DNA from: an uncultured Rubripirellula sp.
GTDB taxonomy: Bacteria; Planctomycetota; Planctomycetia; Pirellulales; Pirellulaceae
Direction: 5' to 3'
Assembly: GCA_938075415.1 (NCBI GenBank)
Contig: CALJHC010000018.1
Coordinates: 110,510 to 174,509 of the forward strand
DNA: 64,000 nucleotides
Shown here: positions 28,013 through 38,079 of the stretch, piece by piece
How positions within the stretch are numbered: the first letter of the stretch is position 1
Layout of the letters: each line of letters starts with the position of its first letter
Notes under the pieces: generated by a model
Databases searched by the model: none
Told to the model about the DNA's origin: nothing
Seen by the model: only the letters and a program-made list of their open reading frames with translations
Translations under genes and position numbers: made by a program

Positions 28013-28400
28013 AATGACAAAAGACTTCCGACACCGGCAGAACTGACCTCCAAACAGGCAACAGAAAACGATTACGCAAAACCACTCGCTGTCTCTTTCT
28101 AGCTCCTGCCCCAGGCGCCCATGTGCTGCAATGTCGCGAAACTGACTTGAAACACTATCCAACGCGTCAATATTTTCTGGCTTCAGCGAACCGGTCTTCT
28201 TTAACCGCTCAGACTGAACAAAGGAATGCATCTTACCTTTGATTTCCACCCGCCAAGCTGCTCTGGCGGTGTTGAACCAATGGATCTGGGAGAACGATTC
28301 ACGGCACCAAGACCGGTGCAAGCCTTCAAGAGCGGAGTCACGGTGACCCGAGGATGCATCACATCTTTGAAGTCGGCCACCCGCTTTTCAACGCGTTCAA
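28013..28400. other. Intergenic block with frames open on both strands
   Basis: This 388-bp region lies between the LRR terminator and the convergent sulfatase stop. From about 28200 it is open in several frames on both strands and includes a small hairpin (CCGCCA at 28250-28255 with TGGCGG at 28264-28269). A plus-strand frame contains MDLGERFTAPRPVQAFKSG, which looks to me like short hypothetical proteins annotated repeatedly in Rhodopirellula genomes, so this may be a dispersed intergenic repeat. That is memory, not a search result. No gene is called. Confidence 0.35.
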
Positions 28401-29732
28401 TCAACGAATCGCAGCTTGTCGAAGTTTTTGTCCCGACGACGGCATTGAATCAATCACACTTCTCAGCATGGCACGCGTTTGCTCGGCAGCTTTTCCCGCC
28501 TTCCCCAGAGCCGGCAGCGGAGTTGCTTCGTAGCGGTCATCCACACGATAAAACGCACCATCGGCATACAGCTTGAACTCCTTGGTTTGGGCCCAAATGA
28601 TTTCGTTCTCGTTCACTCCTCCCCCATGCTTCTCGGACGCTGGGCGAAACTTGGGATAATAATATTGAAAGATATATTCTCTGGGCTGGCCTTTCTGCCC
28701 CAAGCACTGAGGGACAAAACTGCGCCCGTCCAATTTTACTTCTGGTAATGTGGCACCAGCAAGCTCAGCGAGGGTTGGCAAAAAATCAGAGAAGTCAATC
28801 AGGTCCTCCACCACCCTTCCGCCGGAGATTCGGCCCGGTGAATTAACAATCAGCGGCGCATGGGTTCCTGCCTCCGTCGCATAAGCTTTTTCGCCTACGC
28901 GAATTTCATCCTGAAATGGGTATTTCAAACTTCGATCGGTTCCATTGTCGGAGGTGTAAATAAGAATCGTGTTCTCTCGAATCCCCTTAGCCTCCAAAGA
29001 GTCAACAATTCTACCGACGCAGTGATCGGCATAAGCAACCATGTCGCGAAAATTCAGCAATGCGCTTCCCCCACCTTCTCTCTTTGCAATTCCACTTTTG
29101 GGCGTCGTTAGAAACGGAGAATGAGTTAACACCATGGGGTAATAAGCAAAGAACGGGCGATCAGGTGTTTGCTGATTGATGAACTCAATCAGATAATCCG
29201 TGAAGACATCTGGTCCATAGGCATCATCGGCAAGTTCAAGCGGTTCACCGTCTTTTACGATGCTGGGATTCCAATAACGCGGTCTCTCGGTTCCGGGATA
29301 ATTCCACAAGCAATAATTCTCAAAACCACACGCTTTTGCGAGCGTTCCATTTGGCGGCCCGTGCAATTGCCATTTCCCCGCAACTGCGGTGGCATAACCA
29401 GCTGTCTTGAGCATCGTCCCAAACGTCAATTCAGACTTATCCAGCGTTCCAAACGCAACATAGTTACGAACATTGTCTCGACCCGTCATGATCTTGACAC
29501 GACTCGCAGTACAGACCGGCTCTGAATAACAGTTCGTAAACCGAACGCCACTCTTTGCCAGTGCGTCCAATCGCGGCGTCTCAAAGTAATCGCTGCCATA
29601 GCATCCATAATTATCAGCAGCAGAATCATCAGCCATGATCAGCACAATGTTTGGTCGATCTCCAAGCACGTCTTGGAAACTGGTAATGACCAAAAAGAAA
29701 ATCAGACCGATGCAAAAGCGATAAGATTGCAT
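28401..29732 (-). CDS. Secreted sulfatase, CTASR motif
   Basis: The 443-residue protein has a signal peptide (residues 1-24) and a type I sulfatase domain. IMADDSA (32-38) provides the aspartate pair for calcium, and VCTASRVKIMTGR (73-85) carries Cys74 as the formylglycine precursor, in a C-x-A-S-R context that maturation enzymes accept. VAGKWQLHG near 117 and YTSDNGT near 260 complete the metal and sulfate site. It should desulfate a carbohydrate outside the cytoplasm. It is on the minus strand and convergent with the LRR gene; leuS ends 266 bp upstream, so it is probably a separate transcript. Confidence 0.92.
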   Translation of the reverse strand: MQSYRFCIGLIFFLVITSFQDVLGDRPNIVLIMADDSAADNYGCYGSDYFETPRLDALAKSGVRFTNCYSEPVCTASRVKIMTGRDNVRNYVAFGTLDKSELTFGTMLKTAGYATAVAGKWQLHGPPNGTLAKACGFENYCLWNYPGTERPRYWNPSIVKDGEPLELADDAYGPDVFTDYLIEFINQQTPDRPFFAYYPMVLTHSPFLTTPKSGIAKREGGGSALLNFRDMVAYADHCVGRIVDSLEAKGIRENTILIYTSDNGTDRSLKYPFQDEIRVGEKAYATEAGTHAPLIVNSPGRISGGRVVEDLIDFSDFLPTLAELAGATLPEVKLDGRSFVPQCLGQKGQPREYIFQYYYPKFRPASEKHGGGVNENEIIWAQTKEFKLYADGAFYRVDDRYEATPLPALGKAGKAAEQTRAMLRSVIDSMPSSGQKLRQAAIR

Positions 29733-29998
29733 TACCCCACCCCAACCTTCATTGTTTGCTGTTATTTAACGCGACGCGTTAAAACTATCAATCAGTTTGC
29801 TTTCAGCAGACGCACACACGCTAGTTCGACAAACCAGTGATCGACACTCATTTGGGTCCGCCAGCAAGTTACCAACGGTGATCGATGACCTCGCAAAGCA
29901 GCCCAACCGTCAATAACAGGATGGACGGCACAGAGGACAAAACTCGCGTCTGGTACCAATTCAAATTCGTTGCAGAACTTCCCAAAGCAATCGGCACC

Positions 29999-32830
29999 TT
30001 ATTTTACAACCAAGTTCACCAATCTTCCCGGAACGGCAATCTGCTTGACAAGCGTCTTATCTTCCAACAACGCTTGAACCCGTTCATCGCCTAAAGCAAT
30101 CTCCATCATCGAATCACGACTCGTGTCTGGACTGATTGAGATCTTGACTTTCACTTTACCATTGATCTGCACCGGAATTTCGATACTGGACTCGATCAAT
30201 GCGGCTTCATCCCACTGAGGCCACGATTCGAGAGAAACGGAATTCTTGCCGCCAAGCAGTCGCCATAGCTCTTCACAAAGATGTGGCGCGTAAGGTGCAA
30301 GCAGAACGATAAACGTACGCATTGCCTCAGCGGGTCGTTTCTTGGCTCTCGTAAAGAAATTTGTAAATTCCATCATCCTCGCGATCGCCGTGTTAAAACT
30401 CATGGCGTCCGTGTCCTCGGTGACCTTCTTGATCGTTTGATGAAGCATCCTTAACTGGGATTCATCACACTGCTCCTCCATGATCGCCGCCGACAACCTC
30501 AGTTCGTCCGCTTTGTCGTCAACAATCATCCTCCAGACACGATCGAGAAAGTTACGAACACCCCCAACACCTGTCATCGCCCAAGGTTTTGTCGCCTCAA
30601 GCGGTCCCATAAACATCTCATACAACCGAAGTGAATCAGCGCCATATTGCTGAACGATGTCATCCGGATTGACCACGTTCCCGCGACTCTTGGACATCTT
30701 GAAGGCTCGGCTATCGACGCGAATCTCGGAATTCGACTTCAACACAAAGGTCTCGCCAACCTTGTCCAAATCAGCATCCTGTAGCGAGACAACGGACACC
30801 GCTGAGCCTGAAGCAGTAACGCGGTTTCCCTCTTCATCTTTACCAACATCGGCCGCGGAAACGGGATTCCCTGCCTCATCGCGATACCCGGTGTATTCAA
30901 CCTCTCCAAGAATCATTCCCTGATTCACAAGTCGGTTAAACGGTTCCGGACAGGAAACATGCCCACGGTCGTAAAGCACCTTATGCCAGAATCTTGAATA
31001 AAGTAGGTGCAAGACCGCGTGTTCTGCGCCACCGACATACAAATCGACAGGCATCCACTCTTTTTCTTTCTCCGGGTCGATCAACTGTTTCTCGTTGGTA
31101 GGGTCGATATAACGCAGGTAATACCAACAGGAACCAGCCCATTGAGGCATCGTATTGGTTTCTCTCCGATACCGCTTTCCGTCCAATTCAACGTAAAGCC
31201 AGTCATCATCCGCTTTGGCCAGTGGAGGCTCAGGGCGGCCATGAGGTTTGTAATCCTCTAGATCAGGCAGACGAACAGGAAGATCACCATCAGGTACCGG
31301 CCTCTTCACACCTGTTGGTTGCCCCAGGGAGTCCAGTTCGTGAAGGATCGGAAAGGGTTCACCCCAAAAACGTTGCCGAGAAAACAACCAATCTCGCAAT
31401 TTGTAATTAACCGCACCGTTTCCCAAACCATCCTTTGTGAGCGTTTGGGTAACCGATCTCTTCACCTCATCGGTCTGCTGTCCGTCATAGCCAGGGCTAT
31501 TGATCGCCGCGCCCTTGGCCTCAAAGCAAACCTTGCCAGCCAGAATACCCTCGCGTTTCGGATGGTCTGATGGCGGATCAACAACCGGGATCACCGGTAA
31601 ATCATAAGAGACCGCAAATTCAAAATCGCGTGCATCGTGAGCAGGGACCGCCATAATAGCGCCAGTGCCGTATCCCGCCAGAACATAGTCTGCGACCCAG
31701 ATCGGAATCCGTCCCCCGGTCACAGGATTGACTGCCGTGCTGCCAGTAAAAACACCAGACTTACCGCGATCACCATCGGTACGCTCGCGATCACTCTTGA
31801 AGGATGCCTTCTCGCAGTAGGAGGCCACCGCGTCAGCTTGTTCAGGATGCGTGAGTGATTTCACTAATGGATGCTCGGGTGCAACCACCATGTAGGTTGC
31901 ACCAAATAATGTGTCCGGACGCGTTGTGTACACCCGAAGCGCATCATGGCCTGGATCGTCAGGAAATCCCGTCGTTCGACGCGATTCCAACCACGGTTCC
32001 CTCGCCGAATCATCGCCGATGAAAAAATCAACCTCCGCACCTGTACTTCGACCAATCCAATCTTGCTGCAGTTTTTTAATACCGACGGGCCAATTCAATT
32101 CATCAAGACCCTCCAATAGACGCTCGGCATAGTCGGTGATACGCAACATCCACTGCCGAAGTGGAATCCGCTTCACGGGATAACCACCCCGCTCACTCTT
32201 GCCATCCTGCACCTCCTCGTTGGCGAGTACCGTTCCAAGCTCAGGACACCAATTGACCAACGCATCCGCTTGATATGCCAAACGACGCTCATCACGATAC
32301 TTTCCAATCGCCTCCTCCCCAGCGAGTTCTACCGACTTGGGAATAGGCAATTCCGCGATGGGACGACCCTTCTGTGACTCACGATCGAACCAAGTGTCAT
32401 AGAGAACCAGAAAGATCCACTGCGTCCATCGAAAATAGGATTCGTCCGTGGTAGAAATCACGCGATCCCAGTCATAACTAAAACCAAGCATCTTCAGCTG
32501 ACGAGTGAAATTATCGATGTTTCTCTTCGTCTGCACGCGAGGATGCTCACCAGTCTTGATCGCATGTTCCTCGGCGGGCAGACCGAACGCGTCGAATCCC
32601 ATCGGATGCAAAACAGTTTCGCCCCGCATTCTGGCGTAACGTGCGACAATGTCAGTGGCGGTGTAACCCTCCGGATGCCCAACATGCAACCCGTCACCAC
32701 TGGGGTAGGGGAACATGTCCAAAACGTACCGCTTAGGACCGTGTGGCAACTCTGGCGTCGCAAACGTTCCCTCCCGCTCCCAATAAGCCTGCCAAAAAGT
32801 CTCGATTTCGGATGGGTTGTATCGGGGCAT
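29999..32830 (-). CDS. leuS: Leucyl-tRNA synthetase
   Basis: The 943-residue class I synthetase charges tRNA(Leu). HIGH is HVGH (49-52) within [15 protein letters not shown], and KMSKS is at 711-715 in [15 protein letters not shown]. The editing domain includes the [21 protein letters not shown] segment, and the tRNA-binding C-terminal domain ends the protein. It is longer than E. coli LeuS (860): much of the excess lies just before KMSKS, where a polar segment of about 60 residues ([20 protein letters not shown] onward) extends the leucine-specific region. The upstream gene, a thioredoxin-fold protein, ends about 110 bp away, so read-through from that operon is possible. Confidence 0.97.
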   Translation of the reverse strand: MPRYNPSEIETFWQAYWEREGTFATPELPHGPKRYVLDMFPYPSGDGLHVGHPEGYTATDIVARYARMRGETVLHPMGFDAFGLPAEEHAIKTGEHPRVQTKRNIDNFTRQLKMLGFSYDWDRVISTTDESYFRWTQWIFLVLYDTWFDRESQKGRPIAELPIPKSVELAGEEAIGKYRDERRLAYQADALVNWCPELGTVLANEEVQDGKSERGGYPVKRIPLRQWMLRITDYAERLLEGLDELNWPVGIKKLQQDWIGRSTGAEVDFFIGDDSAREPWLESRRTTGFPDDPGHDALRVYTTRPDTLFGATYMVVAPEHPLVKSLTHPEQADAVASYCEKASFKSDRERTDGDRGKSGVFTGSTAVNPVTGGRIPIWVADYVLAGYGTGAIMAVPAHDARDFEFAVSYDLPVIPVVDPPSDHPKREGILAGKVCFEAKGAAINSPGYDGQQTDEVKRSVTQTLTKDGLGNGAVNYKLRDWLFSRQRFWGEPFPILHELDSLGQPTGVKRPVPDGDLPVRLPDLEDYKPHGRPEPPLAKADDDWLYVELDGKRYRRETNTMPQWAGSCWYYLRYIDPTNEKQLIDPEKEKEWMPVDLYVGGAEHAVLHLLYSRFWHKVLYDRGHVSCPEPFNRLVNQGMILGEVEYTGYRDEAGNPVSAADVGKDEEGNRVTASGSAVSVVSLQDADLDKVGETFVLKSNSEIRVDSRAFKMSKSRGNVVNPDDIVQQYGADSLRLYEMFMGPLEATKPWAMTGVGGVRNFLDRVWRMIVDDKADELRLSAAIMEEQCDESQLRMLHQTIKKVTEDTDAMSFNTAIARMMEFTNFFTRAKKRPAEAMRTFIVLLAPYAPHLCEELWRLLGGKNSVSLESWPQWDEAALIESSIEIPVQINGKVKVKISISPDTSRDSMMEIALGDERVQALLEDKTLVKQIAVPGRLVNLVVK

Positions 32831-32939
32831 GGATCAAGGCTAGGAGAGGAGTAAACTTCGGGTTCACGCAGATTCTAAGGAATCAGTAAGTCAACGGAAG
32901 GTGGAGACCGAATGCTTTCCTCTGAGAAAAGCCGGCAAG

Positions 32940-35918
32940 TCATGGCTTTGCAGCGTCATCGGTCGCACGCTCCAGAAAATCATTCAAAATCGCCTGAGTC
33001 ATCACTTCACCGCCACCAAAGTAAACCCCGGCAACCTTTCCATCTGGATCGACAATGACCACCTGTGGCAAAACGCTGATCTCATAAAGTTCCGCCAAAA
33101 CGCCATCAGAGTCCAGAGCAATACTCGCCGAGATGGGCTTTCGATTCTGAAAGGCAACCACATGATCACGTCCCTCTTCAAGATTAATGGAAACTCGCTG
33201 AAGCCCTTCCACCGGCAATTCCGTGGCAACCGCGTCTAACAAAGGAAGTGTCTTTACACTCGCTGCGCTCCAGCTTGCCCAAAAGTCAAGCATCAGCCAA
33301 TTACCGCGATAATGCTCGGGGCTAACTTGGGTACCATCCAATAGTTCCATTCTTGACGCGGGGATTACCTGCCCGATCATTGCTGAACTGCCACCCTCCG
33401 CTCCCTTTCCCTTCATCACCGACGCAACCAAGGGTTCGACCGCTGCACTCAGTTTCCATTGGTTATAAGCCACATCAACCACGTCCAATTCAATACGCTT
33501 GCCGAACAGCAATTGATCCAAACGCCCTAAGTCAAATTTACAATCGCCAATCCACGGACTCTTCCCCACCAACCATTCCTCGTTGAGTTCCAGCGGTGTC
33601 ATGGTCACACGCTTTCCGTCATTCTGAACGACCTGCACATAACCTTCGAAATCAAACCGATCCGATTTATCGACACCACGTCGAATTGGGTCACCCGCCT
33701 GAATTTTTTTACCGCTCTCTGACTCGCTTGCAAGTTCCTCCGGATGAAACCAGATCACCTGAGCGATCCGTTCGCGAGCAACCGGAATTTGATTGGATTG
33801 AATTTCGACAATCAAAAAATCGCCGCGTGAATCGACAACGCTGCACCTTAGAAAATCTCCGTTGTGGGAACACAACAGATGCGACGGTGGCTCTGACTTC
33901 TGAAGCCTTGGTATCGTCAGCAAGCGTTGCCGTTTGGCCTCCTCAACATTGGGCGGTGGCGAATTGGAGACAAACTCCACCGCCTTCACCTGCGCATTGG
34001 GGATCACACGTACTCCATCGAATTCTGTGCTGACACGGAGACCGTCCACCCCGAAGGATTCAACCCGGCATGGCATCGTGTCACCCGATCTCAAGTGAAG
34101 GACATGAGCGTCCTGATTCACTGGCGCCAACTTGGACAGGTCGGTTCGCTGCAAAAACAATTCACCAAAATTAAGACCGCGGCGCAATTGTTGATTGCGG
34201 GCCTTTTGCTGTTCCAGCAACTTTGCTGCCGCGCCCTCGCGTTTCATCGTCATCGGATCACGAAATAGAATTGCACCCACACAATCGCGACGAATCCTCG
34301 CCGCGGTGCGACTTCTTAATGGGTGCCACGCTAAAGCAAACGCATCCGGCTTCGGCGGCCTCGAATCCGATATCAACCGTCCAGAAATTAGATCCGGTCC
34401 CACCTGCAACCGACCAATCCTTCCAAGAACGGGAACCTCCTGCACATCCGCCGGATCATTTTGCAAAACGTTGATGCTAAGCAGGGTACTTCTTGGAACA
34501 CTGATCTCTCCAACGCCGACACTCGGTTCCACCCTCCATGCCTCATCACTCACAATCCCAAGCCTACCCGAAATGCAAGAACCATCTCGCAGGAACAGTC
34601 GACATTGCCCCGACGCGAACTCGGATGACTCCGGTGAAAACCTCGCCTCTGAAAGCTTCGAGATTTCCACAGTCACCTCTCCCGATGCAGTTGCTATCCT
34701 CAGTCCTGATTTTGACCCAACCACTTCCGCCACCCGACCCGACAGCACCGAACCATCGTCGAGTGCGAGACTTACTTCACCTGTCCCGAGCCTTTCGGGA
34801 ATACCACCCACCCAGTTAGAAACCTGCAGTCGATCAACTTTGAGCGATTCGCCCCGGTTCTCCAGCCTCACAACTCCATGACTGTTGTTTGCTTCTTCTT
34901 CGTTACCCGCTCTTTTGGTCGGGACATTCGAGCCAGAGAATGCAGGTGCATTTTTTGGTAACTGGACAACCCCTAAGGAGACGCCCTGCTCAGAGAGAAC
35001 CTCCATCCGCTGTTCGTTGCGGTCTAGATAAATCAACAACCTGACTCGCGACAGATCTCCCAACGAAATCAATCGTCGAACATCAACAGTTTCACCACGT
35101 TCAACGACCATAAAAAGAAAGTCGCCAGCGGTTTCCAGTCGCCACTGAGGCTCCCCTGCAACCTGCTCATCTAATGCGTCTTGGCCAGACTCGCTGGGAT
35201 CACTCATTCCCACTCCGAGGGCAAACGCAAAATCGGGAAATTGACTCCAACTCAGATCCAAATCAACGACAGCTCGATCCGGTATCCCCTTGGATCCTTC
35301 CAGAACCGCCCCCGGAACATCAGTGGCATATCCACCGTCTGTTTCTCGCCACCGAGCATTTTGATCATCTCCCAGAGGATCCGACAAATTCGGCCAACGC
35401 CCATCCTGATAAATCCGACCAGATTTATAAATCGGACCAGAGCGAACCTCTTCAACCTCTTCAACCTCTTGGTGATCCACTTCCGTGGAAACTCTTGTAA
35501 TCCTGCGTAATTCCGTCGGATGAACCTGAATCTCCCCAACCGTCAAGCTTTGTATCCTGACAAGCTCATTCTCCCAGCTAACAAGTTGGCCGACCACGAA
35601 ATCCCCATTGATTAATTCAAACATCAAAGCATCACTAATGTCTCGAACGCTTACCGAGACATCAGCTTCCTTGGCAAAGACAATCGATTGAATCGTCTCA
35701 ATTCGAAACTCAAACGGGTCCATGAATGCATCGCCCTGCCAACGGAGTGTTTCGGCATTCTCCCAGGGTATTGGCGTGCCAGTGACGGTTTCTCCGCTAA
35801 CAAGCACCAGGGAATCCCCCGCTTGGACAGGAGCGTGAATCCACGGAATGCCTATCAACAAAACGGAAAAGGCAACCGGGCAAGTTTGGGTGAAGACTCG
35901 CCGGAAGACTGCGATCAT
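32940..35918 (-). CDS. Secreted repeat protein with degenerate thioredoxin/TlpA-like domain
   Basis: Taking the ATG at 35916-35918 gives 992 residues starting with a signal peptide (MIAVFRRVF..., hydrophobic core near 12-24). The frame extends 30 codons further upstream through a 15-bp duplication. The body holds at least four related beta-rich modules of about 45 residues with a pattern like LxxGDxxxGxxxxxxxxxLxVxxxxxxxxVPxxxIxxIxF, e.g. around FLRDGSCISGRL, HLRSGDTMPCRV and CSHNGDFLRCSV. The last 130 residues are thioredoxin-like: LMLDFWASW then SAAS, and VLPQVVIVDPDG with a cis-Pro. The site that should be C-x-x-C is S-A-A-S (codons AGC...AGT at 33258-33269), so disulfide exchange is not expected. 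It is the last gene of an envelope operon; the function is unknown. Confidence 0.75.
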   Translation of the reverse strand: MIAVFRRVFTQTCPVAFSVLLIGIPWIHAPVQAGDSLVLVSGETVTGTPIPWENAETLRWQGDAFMDPFEFRIETIQSIVFAKEADVSVSVRDISDALMFELINGDFVVGQLVSWENELVRIQSLTVGEIQVHPTELRRITRVSTEVDHQEVEEVEEVRSGPIYKSGRIYQDGRWPNLSDPLGDDQNARWRETDGGYATDVPGAVLEGSKGIPDRAVVDLDLSWSQFPDFAFALGVGMSDPSESGQDALDEQVAGEPQWRLETAGDFLFMVVERGETVDVRRLISLGDLSRVRLLIYLDRNEQRMEVLSEQGVSLGVVQLPKNAPAFSGSNVPTKRAGNEEEANNSHGVVRLENRGESLKVDRLQVSNWVGGIPERLGTGEVSLALDDGSVLSGRVAEVVGSKSGLRIATASGEVTVEISKLSEARFSPESSEFASGQCRLFLRDGSCISGRLGIVSDEAWRVEPSVGVGEISVPRSTLLSINVLQNDPADVQEVPVLGRIGRLQVGPDLISGRLISDSRPPKPDAFALAWHPLRSRTAARIRRDCVGAILFRDPMTMKREGAAAKLLEQQKARNQQLRRGLNFGELFLQRTDLSKLAPVNQDAHVLHLRSGDTMPCRVESFGVDGLRVSTEFDGVRVIPNAQVKAVEFVSNSPPPNVEEAKRQRLLTIPRLQKSEPPSHLLCSHNGDFLRCSVVDSRGDFLIVEIQSNQIPVARERIAQVIWFHPEELASESESGKKIQAGDPIRRGVDKSDRFDFEGYVQVVQNDGKRVTMTPLELNEEWLVGKSPWIGDCKFDLGRLDQLLFGKRIELDVVDVAYNQWKLSAAVEPLVASVMKGKGAEGGSSAMIGQVIPASRMELLDGTQVSPEHYRGNWLMLDFWASWSAASVKTLPLLDAVATELPVEGLQRVSINLEEGRDHVVAFQNRKPISASIALDSDGVLAELYEISVLPQVVIVDPDGKVAGVYFGGGEVMTQAILNDFLERATDDAAKP

Positions 35919-35942
35919 GCGGACTATGATCATGCGGACTAT
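35913..35942. repeat. Two perfect 15-bp tandem repeats at a gene start
   Basis: GATCATGCGGACTAT is repeated exactly (35913-35927, 35928-35942). The repeats cover two candidate ATG start codons of the thioredoxin-fold gene and duplicate the peptide I-V-R-M-I in the longer frame, which makes the start ambiguous. Confidence 0.9.
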
Positions 35943-36026
35943 TATCTTGGGTGCAAATGTGAAACCGACCCGAGGATTCGAATCATGGCCTGATTTTTGA
36001 ATAATCATTTCGAAGAAGTATCCCGA

Positions 36027-37103
36027 CTAACGTTCATAGATCGGGAGAAATCGATAATTAACAGCGACAGCGAGTAGGGAAAGAGTCGTTGCAACGTATG
36101 GCCCCTGCGTGCCGTCGAATCCCCCGCTCGCTTTCTGTGACGCCTTCAATCGATCAATCAAGTTGCCATTCCACTTTTTCCATAGCTCCAAATCACCCTG
36201 AAATAACGCCTGAGCCTGATAATAACTCTGATACTCAACGCCGCCATGCCCGCTGGTTCCACCCTGGAGCTGATCGCGCAGGTAACCGAGAGTCTGCGCA
36301 AATTGAGGCAAATCCTTCCTGCGCGAAATTGCGAACACCAAGGTTCCGATTGAAATCCTTGCCATCGATTCATTGAACCCACCGGCGCCGTTGGAATAAG
36401 CAACCTGCCCTGATTCCGCGGTCATTTGTGTGAAGTATCCGATGGAACGATCTATCGCATCGTCGGGCACCTCAATTCCGGCATTCCTCGCAGCGAGAAG
36501 TCCCATCAAGACCCCGCCGGTCACCGACGTGTCAGCCTCCATACCGGCGGGACTGTACCGCCAAGCTCCTAGCGGGTTGTTCTTCTGTGAAGTAATGGCA
36601 GCACGCACCGCCAACTCAAGTGATTGACCAATCCTCAACTCCGAATCAACACCCGTCTCACTCCACAGCGTCCGATCATCGACTGCGCCATATGCCTCCG
36701 CCAACGCCAGCATCGCAAAACCATGATGGTACATACTCTGACCAAAATACCCTGTCTCCGGGTCCTGCTGCCGAAGGATAAATCGTAACGCTCTTCTAAC
36801 ATTCGCTGAATAGAGACCGAAATTGGGATCCTCACCCGACGCAAGAAAGCACATCAATCCCATTCCCGCTACGCCAGCACCACGATGACCCGATGGCCAA
36901 CAACCACCTTCGTCTTGATTGGCAACTAAATATTGCAAACCACGATCGTATAAATCACGAACATCACGCGGAACAGGATCACCACTCCGAATCTCCAGTG
37001 ACTGCGAATTGCCCACACCGGGGTAAATCGCAATCAAGGTGACCCCAAGGATCATCAAAAACTTCCTGAAGCGACGGCTTCGCTTTGCTACGACCAGAGA
37101 CAC
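36027..37103 (-). CDS. Secreted terpenoid-cyclase/prenyltransferase-fold (alpha-alpha toroid) protein
   Basis: A GTG at 37101-37103 preceded by GAGGG gives 358 residues beginning with a signal peptide (basic KRSRRFRK, then MILGVTLIAIYPG). An ATG at 37169 is possible but adds a region overlapping a tandem repeat. The mature part contains prenyltransferase/squalene-oxidase-type repeats: RGLQYLVANQDEGGCWPSG, ALRFILRQQDPETGYFG and a final LKASQKASGGFDGTQG. That fold is shared by squalene-hopene cyclase, prenyltransferase beta subunits and alpha-macroglobulins. No DxDD cyclase motif is apparent, so it is probably not a cyclase. It lies 109 bp upstream of the chosen thioredoxin-fold start, or 18 bp of its full frame. 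Role unknown. Confidence 0.8.
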   Translation of the reverse strand: MSLVVAKRSRRFRKFLMILGVTLIAIYPGVGNSQSLEIRSGDPVPRDVRDLYDRGLQYLVANQDEGGCWPSGHRGAGVAGMGLMCFLASGEDPNFGLYSANVRRALRFILRQQDPETGYFGQSMYHHGFAMLALAEAYGAVDDRTLWSETGVDSELRIGQSLELAVRAAITSQKNNPLGAWRYSPAGMEADTSVTGGVLMGLLAARNAGIEVPDDAIDRSIGYFTQMTAESGQVAYSNGAGGFNESMARISIGTLVFAISRRKDLPQFAQTLGYLRDQLQGGTSGHGGVEYQSYYQAQALFQGDLELWKKWNGNLIDRLKASQKASGGFDGTQGPYVATTLSLLAVAVNYRFLPIYER

Positions 37104-37163
37104 GATTCCCTCATTCCTTTCAACAAACAGACAAAAAGGGTCCCTCGACCCACCGCTTGCAGC

Positions 37164-37208
37164 ATTCACTGCACCTCAATTCACTACACCTCAATTCACT
37201 GCACCTCA
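37164..37208. repeat. Three 15-bp tandem repeats
   Basis: ATTCACTGCACCTCA occurs at 37164-37178 and 37194-37208, with a one-base variant (ATTCACTACACCTCA) between them. The array lies upstream of the preferred start of the toroid protein gene and touches its longest possible frame. Confidence 0.9.
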
Positions 37209-37326
37209 GAGAAAAATCGGCCCTGTTACTCCGGCCGATCGTCAATAGGCAACGCCACTTCTGGCCCCCCGAAGCCAACAACGCCGAAAACTCGATTTGA
37301 TTCTATTCCTCACTCCAACCGTTTGA

Positions 37327-38079
37327 TCATTTCGTAGCGGTGATTCCCGCATCAATCAATTTCTTTACCGCCGGCCAGTCCTGATCGCTGAATAACGGGC
37401 GCATGTCATTCTCCAATTCTCCAAGCTTTGACAGGACAAAATAAAGCGGCATGAGCGAAGTCCCGAAAAGTGTCGGCGGCTCCGTCTTCAGAAGTAACAA
37501 TCGCTTGATCTCATCTCGTCTTTCGACCGTGATCGCAACCTCCCGCCCCACAACGAGCAAAGCAGAATCAATTTGTTCGGCGTAACGACCTCTAGCCGCT
37601 TGCGAATCAGTCCGTTCGATGGCATCCAATTCGCTTTGGTCCACCATGCCAATAAGTGATGCGTGAAAGAGCGAACCATCACCATGTAAACCGTTGTGAA
37701 AACGTTTTGTAAACGGTTTGGCAGCAGCGCGCGACTCGATCGACAACTGTTGCCATTGGTCCCTCGCAACATTTCCGAAACGGATCCCTCGTTTAAAAGC
37801 GGCGTACTCGGAGAAAAAACGATGGACATCAACCTCCCCTGCAGCCTGTAACTTCTCGGACTGGGTCCCATTAAGCTCGATCGACTGTTCGATCCTGTCC
37901 ATTCTTCCCGTCAACGCATCCAAACATTCACGTCGTGCTTGCAGAACCGGCAGTTGCGAGAAAGTCGCCTTGTCAAAGGAATCTTCCCCGAAATGCACCA
38001 CTTGGGACTGGCAAGGCGCAATGACAGAAGCCCCGATCAAAACAACTTGGATCAAACGATGGGCTCGAGGCAAAATCAT
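37327..38079 (-). CDS. Secreted protein of unknown function
   Basis: The ATG at 38077-38079 overlaps the stop of the upstream large membrane protein as ATGA, so it is preferred over the ATG at 38091. The product has 250 residues, with a signal peptide ending near the CQSQ stretch (about residue 26), followed by a mostly helical, charged protein. No catalytic motif or known domain is recognised. Segments such as IEQSIELNGTQSEKLQAAG and the second ITVERRDEIKRLLLL resemble the helix pairs of periplasmic heavy-metal/stress sensor-like proteins, but this is only an impression. Its position between the membrane protein and the toroid protein suggests a periplasmic component of the same system. Confidence 0.7.
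   Translation of the reverse strand: MILPRAHRLIQVVLIGASVIAPCQSQVVHFGEDSFDKATFSQLPVLQARRECLDALTGRMDRIEQSIELNGTQSEKLQAAGEVDVHRFFSEYAAFKRGIRFGNVARDQWQQLSIESRAAAKPFTKRFHNGLHGDGSLFHASLIGMVDQSELDAIERTDSQAARGRYAEQIDSALLVVGREVAITVERRDEIKRLLLLKTEPPTLFGTSLMPLYFVLSKLGELENDMRPLFSDQDWPAVKKLIDAGITATK

Noticed and set aside
27992..28321. 109-codon minus-strand frame
   Set aside because: It begins inside the LRR terminator on the far side and has a Cys-rich, Arg-rich composition typical of non-coding frames.
32940..33320. Selenocysteine or disrupted stop at the thioredoxin site
   Set aside because: The site codons are AGC and AGT (serine), not TGA, so selenocysteine insertion is not involved.
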